A DNA stretch of 10,714 nt from Rhodothermaceae bacterium (GTDB lineage Bacteria > Bacteroidota > Rhodothermia > Rhodothermales > Rubricoccaceae), in NCBI GenBank assembly GCA_013003465.1, contig JABDIZ010000340.1:1-10714 (forward strand). The letters are read 5' to 3'. The notes below the pieces were generated by a model. The model saw nothing but the letters and a program-made list of their open reading frames with translations. It did no database searches and was not told the origin of the DNA. Below, piece after piece: positions 4,968-10,714 of the stretch (the stretch's first letter is position 1; each line of letters begins with the position of its first letter). The position numbers were made by a program, and so were the translations under genes.

Positions 4968-6887
4968 TCAGCGTTCGCCGATCAGGCGTTTCAACTCGGC
5001 GATGCGGCGCACGACCTGCTCGCGGTCGAGATCGCGGAACTTCGGGGGCAGCATGGAGCGGCTCGTGCACTCCATCACCGCTGCGAGGGCTTGCAGTTCT
5101 ACCTGGAGCGGATAGGAGGGGGGAATGAAGTCTTGGACGACGACCGTCAAGTCTTCCCCTGTGACGGTGCCGTTCGGCGCTACGGGTTGCGTCTCGGTAG
5201 CCGTTTCGGGTTCGCTCGGCGTGGTCTCTGCTTCCTGAAGGGCCTCGGGCGCAGCCGAGCCTGTGGTGAGCGGCGCCGACCCATCGCCGGACGGCTGTGC
5301 GACCGCCGCTGGGGTAGCCTGTGACTCAGCCTCGTCGTCGTGTGTGGCCGCGCGGAACTTGGCGCGCGTCAGCAGCGACTCCATGTCGGCGCCCGAGTAG
5401 GTGCGCTCGCCATCGAGGAGGGCCTCCGGCACATCCGCCATGGGAATCTTGGTCTTCGTCTTCTTCATCATCACGCGCAGCAACTCCTCGCGGTCTTCGC
5501 GGGTGGTAGGGTAGAAGAGGGCGAGGTGCTCCTCGGCGCGGCCCTGCCGCTTGAGGTCGACCGGCATCAGGTCGGGGCGGGCCGTGACGAGGAACCAGAT
5601 GATCTTGCCGCGGTAGCGCGTGTCGCTCATCGCTTGCGCGATCTGGCCGAAGACGCGGTTCGAGACGCCGCTGTCGCCCTGGCTGTTGCGGTCGCCGAGC
5701 GCCGCGTCGGCCTCGTCGATCATCACAGCGACGGGGTTCATGGCGCGCAGCAGCGAGAGGATCTTTTCGAGGTTGCCCTCGGTCACGCCCTGCCACTGAC
5801 TGCGGAAGTTCTTGAGCTTGACCATCGGGATTCCGATTTCGCCCGCGAACGTGGTGATCATGAACGTCTTGCCCGTGCCCACCGGCCCCGCCACGAGGTA
5901 GCCCATCGGCATCACGTCGGGACGGCCCTGCTTGAGGGCTTCGGCGGCAGCACGGAGGTGCTCCTTGGCCTCCGTGTGTCCGGCTACCATATCGAGATTG
6001 TAGTCCGTCTCGACGAACTCCAGCAGCCCGTAGGCCTCCGCCTCGATCAGTTCCTTCTTCTTCTCGGTGAGCGTCTCGAAGGTCAGCCGCTCGCGGTTCT
6101 CCACCACGTCGGCGAGGATGGTGCGGAGCTGCACGTAGCCGAGGCCTGCCGTGTTCTGTGCCAGGGCGACGGCCTCCACGTCCGAGTGCTCCTGGAACAC
6201 CGCGCCCCGGCCGGCCCGGTCGAGGAACCACGCCGCGAAGGCGGCGCGCTCCTCGGCGCCGGGCATCACGATCTCGATCTCGGCGTTGTACGGGCTCTGG
6301 ATAAACGAGCGGTTGAGGTCGGTCAGGTTCTCCGCGATCAGGACGAACGTGAAGTCGTTGTCGAGCAGCGCCGGGTCGTGGCTCCACTTCTGGAGGTAGA
6401 CGAGCGCGCCGCGCTCCTCGGCCGAGTACGACGAGGCTTCGGCCATCGGCACGATGGTCTCCGCGTAGTCGATGATGGCGGCGACGCGCTTGCCGTCGGC
6501 GAGGCGGAGCCGGAAGTAGTTGTCGAGCAGCGCGAAGACACGGACGGGGTCCTTGGGCAGCTTCTTGGCGTACTCCGTCCCGAAGATGGTGTCGTAGCCC
6601 GAGATGGCGCGGTTGAAGTCCTTCTTCGATTCCTGGTCGGCGAAGTGAATGCCGTCGGAGCGGTCGTAGAAGAGAACGATGTCGCGCCCGGCGAAGAGGT
6701 CGTCCGTCAGGAAGCGGCGGAGCGTGACGTAGTTGGGTTTGCCCTGGTCGTCCTCCGTCGGCACGAGGTCGCGGACGTTGCCGTGGAGGATGAACTGGTT
6801 GAGCGTCTTGGTGAAATACTTCCGCGCGAGCAGCTTGGCCCATGCAGGGTAGTGGGCGATGAAGGCGTCGAGGTCAGCCTGAGACAT
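4968..6887 (-). CDS. AAA family ATPase, Ycf46-like two-domain layout
   Basis: A 639-residue cytoplasmic protein. The catalytic AAA domain covers about residues 295-515: Walker A GPVGTGKT (334-341), Walker B AVMIDEAD (387-394), a sensor-1 region VTARPD (434-439), an arginine-finger region KRQGR (446-450), and the YSGADMESLL helix (497-506). In sensor 1 the usual Asn of the TNRPD signature is Ala436. The N-terminal half (about 60-270) has no P-loop but keeps strands that mimic an AAA core (VAAIIDYAE 135-143, FVLIAENLTDLNRSF 181-195), as in Ycf46-type ATPases with a degenerate first module. A low-complexity Glu/Thr/Pro/Ala linker (516-580) leads to a helical tail (581-639). The start at 6887 was chosen because the longer open frame would overlap TerC and shows no domain. 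The substrate is unknown; remodelling of a protein complex is an inference. Confidence 0.88.
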   Translation of the reverse strand: MSQADLDAFIAHYPAWAKLLARKYFTKTLNQFILHGNVRDLVPTEDDQGKPNYVTLRRFLTDDLFAGRDIVLFYDRSDGIHFADQESKKDFNRAISGYDTIFGTEYAKKLPKDPVRVFALLDNYFRLRLADGKRVAAIIDYAETIVPMAEASSYSAEERGALVYLQKWSHDPALLDNDFTFVLIAENLTDLNRSFIQSPYNAEIEIVMPGAEERAAFAAWFLDRAGRGAVFQEHSDVEAVALAQNTAGLGYVQLRTILADVVENRERLTFETLTEKKKELIEAEAYGLLEFVETDYNLDMVAGHTEAKEHLRAAAEALKQGRPDVMPMGYLVAGPVGTGKTFMITTFAGEIGIPMVKLKNFRSQWQGVTEGNLEKILSLLRAMNPVAVMIDEADAALGDRNSQGDSGVSNRVFGQIAQAMSDTRYRGKIIWFLVTARPDLMPVDLKRQGRAEEHLALFYPTTREDREELLRVMMKKTKTKIPMADVPEALLDGERTYSGADMESLLTRAKFRAATHDDEAESQATPAAVAQPSGDGSAPLTTGSAAPEALQEAETTPSEPETATETQPVAPNGTVTGEDLTVVVQDFIPPSYPLQVELQALAAVMECTSRSMLPPKFRDLDREQVVRRIAELKRLIGER

Positions 6888-6963
6888 TGCGGCGTGTGGA
6901 TTGCAGAACGGGACGTGCCGAACGAAGGTACGGTTGCGGGTGATCCGAGAGGTCGTGCTGTCG

Positions 6964-6971
6964 TACGTTTC
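6964..6971 (+). promoter_or_regulatory. Possible -7 box for the TerC-family gene
   Basis: TACGTTTC differs from TAnnTTTG at one position and lies 34 bases upstream of the chosen TerC start in the 118-bp divergent region (6888-7005). A weaker box on the other strand, TACCTTCG at 6930-6923, could serve the AAA ATPase. No matching TTG element at standard spacing is visible for either. Confidence 0.25.
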
Positions 6972-7005
6972 GGCCACCTCTCCACCCTCGCCACTCTGCT
7001 CGCTC

Positions 7006-7896
7006 ATGTTCGACTGGATCGCCGACCCGCAGGCCTGGGCCGCGCTCGCCACGCTTACCGCGCTGGAGATCGTCCTCGGCATCGACAACATCATCTTCAT
7101 CTCCATCCTGACGGGGCGCCTGCCCGCCGAGCAGCAGCCGCGCGGCCGCACCATCGGGCTGGGCCTCGCGATGGGCATGCGCATTCTGCTGCTGCTCTCG
7201 CTCTCGTGGGTGATGGGCCTCACTGAGCCCCTGTTCTCGCTTGCCTTCCTCGAAGGCCTCGACGGCCTCGGCGAAACGGCGCGGGGGCACGGCGGCGACG
7301 GTCTGGGCGACTTGCCCTCGGTCATCTCCGGGCGCGATCTCATCCTGCTCCTCGGCGGCGCCTTCCTCATCTTCAAGTCCACGCGCGAGATCCATCACAA
7401 GCTGGAGGGCGACGCCGAGCACACCACGGAAAAGAAGAAAGCCGTCAGCTTCACCAGCGTGCTCATCCAGATCGCCATTCTCGACATCGTCTTCTCGCTC
7501 GACTCGGTCATCACAGCGGTCGGCATGGCCGATGACATCACGGTTATGATCATCGCTGTCATGATCGCCGTGGGGGTGATGATGATCTTCGCCACACCCA
7601 TCTCGGACTTTGTTCACAAGCACCCGACGATCAAGATGCTGGCGCTGGCGTTCCTGATTCTGATCGGGGTCACGCTTGTGGCCGAGGGCATGAACCAGCA
7701 CATCTCGAAGGGGTACATCTACTCCGCGATGGCGTTCTCGCTGATGGTTGAGTTCCTCAACATCCGCTCGAAGCGGGGCAAGGAAACACCGTCGGTCGAG
7801 TTGCGCGAACCCTACGCGGTGCCCGACGGGACGAGCGGTGTGCCGGTGCCGGAGGCCATCACCCGGCCCGTGCCGATCAGTCGCCCCGGCGCGTGA
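7006..7896 (+). CDS. TerC-family integral membrane protein
   Basis: A 296-residue polytopic membrane protein. The opening FDWIADPQAWAALATLTALE is typical of the YgdQ/TerC-like branch, followed by the conserved ALEIVLGIDN (19-28) and, in the second half, LDIVFSLDSVITA (159-171). The paired acidic residues (Glu21, Asp27, Asp160, Asp166) sit in membrane helices and probably carry metal ions. TerC relatives are linked to tellurite resistance and to manganese export. About seven hydrophobic segments are visible. The loop at about 84-107 is Gly/Asp/Glu-rich, and the C-terminal ~45 residues are a proline-rich cytoplasmic or external tail. The frame extends upstream to 6901, but ATG 7006 starts exactly at the conserved family N-terminus. 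The lipobox methyltransferase gene follows after 50 bp. No riboswitch was recognised in the short leader. Confidence 0.92.
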   Translation: MFDWIADPQAWAALATLTALEIVLGIDNIIFISILTGRLPAEQQPRGRTIGLGLAMGMRILLLLSLSWVMGLTEPLFSLAFLEGLDGLGETARGHGGDGLGDLPSVISGRDLILLLGGAFLIFKSTREIHHKLEGDAEHTTEKKKAVSFTSVLIQIAILDIVFSLDSVITAVGMADDITVMIIAVMIAVGVMMIFATPISDFVHKHPTIKMLALAFLILIGVTLVAEGMNQHISKGYIYSAMAFSLMVEFLNIRSKRGKETPSVELREPYAVPDGTSGVPVPEAITRPVPISRPGA

Positions 7897-7946
7897 CTCG
7901 GATGGGCTCCGCAGCGGCCTATCTTGCGCCTAGACTTCGTACCTCC

Positions 7947-8732
7947 ATGCTGTCGATCCCCCATAGGCTTCTTCCCCTGATGCTCGCAGCGGCCCTCGCC
8001 GCAGCGGGCTGCCAGGCCCAGCACACGCCGCCGCGCGACACGACGAGCGCCCTTACGCCACCACGCGATACGTCCGGTGGCTTCCGTGCCCCCTCGCCCT
8101 ACACCGAGGGCGCCGCCTCTGCCGACGGGACGGGCCGCTACTACATGGGCCGCGAGATCGCTCGCGTGATGGACCACCGGGGCGCGGCGTGGCTGGAGCG
8201 TCCCGAGCGCGAGCGCACCGAGCTGCCTGCCCTCGTCGTGGAGAACCTGGACCTGCAGGGCGATGAGATCGTGGCCGACATCGGGGCGGGGACGGGCTAT
8301 TTCACCTTCCGTATCGCGCCGCTCGTGCCACAGGGCCGCGTGCTCGCCGTCGACATCCAGCCGCAGATGCTCTCGATCCTGGAGCGTCGGGCCGAAGAGG
8401 AGGCGATGCCGAACGTGGCGCCCGTCTGGGGTGCCGAGGACGACCCACGCTTGCAAACCGAGTCGGTGGACGTGACGCTCATCGTAGACGCCTACCACGA
8501 GTTTTTCTACCCGCGCGAGATGGCCGAGGCGATCTACGACGCCACGCGGCCCGGCGGGCGGCTCGTGCTCGTCGAGTACCGCGCCGAGGACCCGTCGGTC
8601 CCCATCCGGCGGCTGCACAAGATGAGCGAGGCGCAGGTGCGGCGCGAGCTGGAGGCCGCCGGCTTCCGCTTCGTCGAGAACCGCGACTTCCTGCCGCAGC
8701 AGCACTTCCTCGTCTTCGAGCGGCCCGCGTAG
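7947..8732 (+). CDS. Class I SAM-dependent methyltransferase with lipoprotein signal
   Basis: A 261-residue protein. The ATG at 7947 gives a signal peptide: a short basic start, a hydrophobic run LLPLMLAAALAA, and lipobox AAGC with Cys22. A linker containing TPPRDT twice (27-32 and 37-42) follows. The family segment RYYMGREIARVMDHRGAAWLERPERE (64-89) leads into a Rossmann methyltransferase: motif I DIGAGTGYF (111-119), acidic motif II VDIQPQML (135-142), VDVTLIVDAYHEF (174-186), RPGGRLVLVEYR (201-212), and a C-terminal HFLVFERP strand. The substrate is unknown. An exported methyltransferase would lack cytoplasmic SAM, so either the substrate chemistry is unusual, the fold has been reused, or the real start is internal. 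Another start in this frame at 7893 would overlap TerC. The gene lies 50 bp downstream of TerC on the same strand, so co-transcription is possible. Confidence 0.88.
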   Translation: MLSIPHRLLPLMLAAALAAAGCQAQHTPPRDTTSALTPPRDTSGGFRAPSPYTEGAASADGTGRYYMGREIARVMDHRGAAWLERPERERTELPALVVENLDLQGDEIVADIGAGTGYFTFRIAPLVPQGRVLAVDIQPQMLSILERRAEEEAMPNVAPVWGAEDDPRLQTESVDVTLIVDAYHEFFYPREMAEAIYDATRPGGRLVLVEYRAEDPSVPIRRLHKMSEAQVRRELEAAGFRFVENRDFLPQQHFLVFERPA

Positions 8733-8745
8733 GGCGTGCACGGGG

Positions 8746-8856
8746 CTACAGGTCGCCTTCGGACAGGATGCCCTGGATACCCGTCGGGTCCTCCAGGTAC
8801 AGGTAGGTGCTGCCTCAGATTGCTTGCTGGTCGCTACCTTCTGCATGGTCGCCCAT
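8746..8856 (-). pseudogene. Short decayed minus-strand reading frame with in-frame TGA
   Basis: From an ATG at 8856 the minus strand reads MGDHAEGSDQQAI, then TGA (8817-8815), then in the same frame GSTYLYLEDPTGIQGILSEGDL and TAG (8748-8746). The second half reads like a natural protein C-terminus; its YLYLEDPTGIQ run resembles the last strand of VOC/glyoxalase-fold proteins, though this is only a resemblance. A perfect AGGAGG (8864-8859) stands two bases before the ATG, too close to be ideal. It is most simply the remnant of a deleted gene. The span crosses the GTG alternative start of the YetF-like gene. Confidence 0.35.
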
Positions 8857-8878
8857 ATCCTCCTGCCCATTGTCTGCC

Positions 8879-9430
8879 GTGGATATCCTCTTTGACGGCT
8901 GGGAACAAGTATTTCGCGCCGCAGCGACGGCCACGTTTATTTACGTCGCGGTAGTGATCTCGGTCCGATTGAGCGGGAAGCGGTCGACCTCGCAAATGAA
9001 CAGTTTCGACTGGATTGTGACCGTAGCCATGGGCTCGATGGTGGCCTCCGCGATCGTCCTCAAGGATACCGGCGTTGCGACTGTTTTCGCGGGCCTAGCA
9101 GTCTTACTCCTGTTGCAGTGGGCGCTCACCAAAACGCTGACGGTATGGCCTTTCGCCCGCCGACTTGTTCGAGCAAGCCCTACGCTCCTCTACTACCGTG
9201 GCCAGTTCCTAGAGGATAACTTGCGCAAGGAGCGGGTACTGCGGAATGAGATCCTGGCGGCGGTCCGAGAGGCGGGTGTTGGTCTGCTAGACGAGGTAGA
9301 AGCGGTGATCCTCGAAACCGATGCTGATCTGAGCGTCATCCGGAAGGGCGATGGGCGAGTGCCCACCACCTTAGAGGGCGTGTCTGGCCTTCCCGATAGC
9401 GTGGCTGAGGCAATCAGCAAGCACTCATAA
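8879..9430 (+). CDS. YetF/DUF421 family membrane protein
   Basis: A 183-residue protein from the GTG at 8879. An in-frame GTG at 8807 would add 24 residues with no family similarity, whereas DILFDGWEQVFRAAATATF matches the usual DUF421 beginning. Three hydrophobic helices are visible at roughly 12-30, 47-64 and 70-90, around the conserved SGKRSTSQMNSFDWIVTVAMGS (33-54). The C-terminal soluble domain has SPTLLYYRGQFLEDNLRKER (about 102-121) and the LDEVEAVILETDADLSVI region (136-153), the YetF-type cytoplasmic domain. The family's role is not established; links to the cell envelope or germination come from Bacillus paralogues. Several Leu codons are TTA or CTA, unlike TerC and the methyltransferase upstream. 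The metzincin-like gene starts 31 bp downstream, so the two may form an operon. Confidence 0.88.
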   Translation: MDILFDGWEQVFRAAATATFIYVAVVISVRLSGKRSTSQMNSFDWIVTVAMGSMVASAIVLKDTGVATVFAGLAVLLLLQWALTKTLTVWPFARRLVRASPTLLYYRGQFLEDNLRKERVLRNEILAAVREAGVGLLDEVEAVILETDADLSVIRKGDGRVPTTLEGVSGLPDSVAEAISKHS

Positions 9431-9461
9431 GTGTCCCTGCATGCCGCAGCCTCCCGAGTAG

Positions 9462-10643
9462 ATGCCTCCCTCGACTCCGCGCTCGTCTTACACCATCGGC
9501 ATCATGACGATGGAAGTGGAGGGCAAGGACTCCGAGGCGTTTCATGCGCTGGTAGAGCGGGCGGTATCTGACTTCGAGGGCGGTTTAGCGGAGGAGCCTG
9601 CCCTGCGAGTAGAACCTTACACATTCGAGGGGCCGCACCTCACCCCGGGAGCGGGGGCCTACGCTCCACTCGATTTCCTAGAGATCGGCTTGGCCGAGAA
9701 ACTCGAACGCCGGACTCACTTCCTGCTCATTGTCACGGAGGTTGACCTGTCGTCCTCGACACTCGCCTATACCCTCGCGCTCCCAAGCCAACTCACGAAC
9801 ATTGGGATCATCTCCACGAAGCGGCTCGATCCCGGCTTTTGGGGGGAGACAGCCGACCCTAAGCGGGCGGCCGCCCGCCTCTCGGCGCTTCTTCTGCACA
9901 CGTTTGGACACCTCCTCAACCTCCCTCACTCGGCACACCCCACCAATGTGATGTACCCGCTCGAGAGCGTTGAGGACCTCGACCGCATGGGGATGCTTGC
10001 CCCCGAGCAGTTGGCCGAGATGCGCCGGGCGTTGCCCCGAGAAGCCCATGAGCGGGTGGCACGCACCGGTCGGCTCGGCTTCATTCTTAACGTACTGGTT
10101 ACGGACGCCAGGGCAATCGGGCGAGCCGTGGTGCGGGCCAATCCGTTGCGCCTACTCACCAAGATGCCGACGATGATAGCCGCCGCCCTCTCCGTTATCA
10201 TCGTGCTTCTGTTCAGCGCCGAGACATGGGATGTGGCGAGTGCCGTCTCTGTCCCACAGGTCGTCGTCTTCTCGGGGGCCTCGTTCACAGCCGCCGCTTT
10301 CGTCCTCTACCGTGCCTTCGCCTTCGATGCGCTTCTCAGCCGAGATCGGCTGCTGACCGAATCCACCGTCGTCACCGCCGCAGCGACCGTGCTCAGCTTG
10401 CTCGCCACGCTCGTCCTGCTCTTTCTGTTCTTCGGCGGACTGATGTACGTGGGGATCATCACGGTCTTCCCCGAGCGGCTTATGGAGACGTGGCCGACGA
10501 CCGACCCGGCCACGCGCACGCTCGATCACCTCAAGCTCAGCCTGTTCTTGGCGTCGATGGGCGTACTCGCAGGTTCGCTCGGTGGACGCTCCGACAGCCG
10601 GGATCTTGTGCGGAGCGTCTTGTTTCTCACGGAAGAGTCCTAG
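9462..10643 (+). CDS. Membrane protein with metzincin-like domain lacking catalytic Glu
   Basis: A 393-residue protein. The soluble N-terminal domain (about 1-200) resembles an archaemetzincin-type zincin: beta strands YTIGIMTMEVEG and HFLLIVTEVDL, a GIISTKRLDPGFWGE segment (115-129), a helix LSALLLHTFGHLLNLPH, and a Met-turn-like NVMYP (162-166, Met164). The helix preserves the three zinc-ligand histidines at the HExxHxxGxxH spacing (His146, His150, His156), but the catalytic Glu is Thr147 and the Gly is Asn153. Zinc may still bind, while normal proteolysis looks unlikely. Hydrophobic segments at about 238-255, 266-285, 302-335 and 356-375 form a membrane domain. There is no signal peptide, so the domain probably faces the cytoplasm. 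The ATG at 9462 is upstream of the first strand; no Shine-Dalgarno is seen. The gene follows the YetF-like gene by 31 bp and shares its TTA/CTA leucine codons. Confidence 0.75.
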   Translation: MPPSTPRSSYTIGIMTMEVEGKDSEAFHALVERAVSDFEGGLAEEPALRVEPYTFEGPHLTPGAGAYAPLDFLEIGLAEKLERRTHFLLIVTEVDLSSSTLAYTLALPSQLTNIGIISTKRLDPGFWGETADPKRAAARLSALLLHTFGHLLNLPHSAHPTNVMYPLESVEDLDRMGMLAPEQLAEMRRALPREAHERVARTGRLGFILNVLVTDARAIGRAVVRANPLRLLTKMPTMIAAALSVIIVLLFSAETWDVASAVSVPQVVVFSGASFTAAAFVLYRAFAFDALLSRDRLLTESTVVTAAATVLSLLATLVLLFLFFGGLMYVGIITVFPERLMETWPTTDPATRTLDHLKLSLFLASMGVLAGSLGGRSDSRDLVRSVLFLTEES

Positions 10644-10653
10644 TTGTCCGGTT

Positions 10654-10714
10654 TCAGGGGTCTCGGTAGGACACGACGCGGGTGGAGAGCGATGCTTCGA
10701 GCGGAGCCTCCAGG
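10654..10714 (-). CDS. Possible 3' end of a minus-strand gene (fragment)
   Basis: From the right edge the minus strand reads LEAPLEASLSTRVVSYRDP and stops at TGA (10656-10654), ten bases beyond the stop of the convergent metzincin-like gene. The codons favour G or C in the third position, as in neighbouring genes. Nineteen residues are too few to identify a family, and another minus-strand frame is also open here until a TAG at 10643-10641, so this is only a candidate. Confidence 0.3.
   Translation of the reverse strand, partial: LEAPLEASLSTRVVSYRDP

Noticed and set aside
5326..6843. Minus-strand open frame of 505 codons overlapping the AAA ATPase in another frame
   Set aside because: Arg/Pro-rich translation without motifs, while the other frame encodes Walker A and B.
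5340..7226. Plus-strand open frame of 628 codons opposite the AAA ATPase
   Set aside because: No recognisable motif; a by-product of GC-rich third positions on the coding strand. It also runs into TerC out of frame.
6888..7382. Upstream extension of the AAA ATPase frame to 7382
   Set aside because: It would overlap the conserved N-terminus of TerC on the other strand and adds low-complexity Arg/Ser/Met sequence. The start at 6887 gives a normal N-terminus.
8815..8817. The TGA in the remnant as a selenocysteine codon
   Set aside because: No SECIS-like hairpin was evident just downstream, no selenoprotein family is recognisable, and gene decay is simpler.
7812..8870. Minus-strand open frame of 352 codons opposite the methyltransferase
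   Set aside because: Antisense to clear methyltransferase motifs and crosses into TerC; the composition is that of an antisense shadow.

Overview
The window is GC-rich and densely coding. Long antisense open frames are common, most starts lack a clear Shine-Dalgarno sequence, and one clean TAnnTTTG box is visible. With the gene content (LVIVD-repeat and DUF305 lipoproteins, a lone EutN/CcmL protein, a lipobox-bearing methyltransferase), this suggests the Bacteroidota/Rhodothermota side of the bacterial tree (Salinibacter/Rubricoccus-like). That placement is an inference from style and content; there is no rRNA or marker gene here.

Left block (1-4489, all minus strand): a DUF305 lipoprotein is followed after 46 bp by an LVIVD-repeat lipoprotein that runs off the left edge without a stop. 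Both should be exported and probably form one operon, with a 7-bp inverted repeat in front. Upstream of these lie a PNPOx-like flavin-binding protein, a strong hairpin, dihydrolipoyl dehydrogenase (E3) and, 112 bp ahead of E3, a EutN/CcmL-type microcompartment vertex protein with no shell-tile or cargo gene in view.

Middle (4490-7005): a 221-bp intergenic region carries a palindrome and a TAnnTTTG box. It separates the EutN gene from a plus-strand Phd/YefM-like antitoxin that has no toxin beside it. A hairpin plus T-run terminator follows the antitoxin, which converges on a 639-residue two-part AAA ATPase of Ycf46-like layout on the minus strand. A 118-bp divergent promoter region separates the ATPase from the next block.

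Right block (7006-10643, plus strand): a TerC-family membrane protein, a class I methyltransferase with a lipoprotein signal, a YetF/DUF421 membrane protein, and a membrane protein with an N-terminal metzincin-like domain whose catalytic Glu is missing. The last two use TTA/CTA leucine codons that TerC and the methyltransferase avoid, and may be a unit of different origin. A short minus-strand gene remnant with an in-frame TGA lies just before the YetF gene. The last ~60 bases may hold the 3' end of a minus-strand gene.

No tRNA, rRNA, CRISPR array, transposase or integrase was seen. No intergenic gap exceeds 300 bases. The most unusual items are the apparent pseudo-metzincin membrane protein, the orphan vertex protein beside E3, and the exported-looking methyltransferase.
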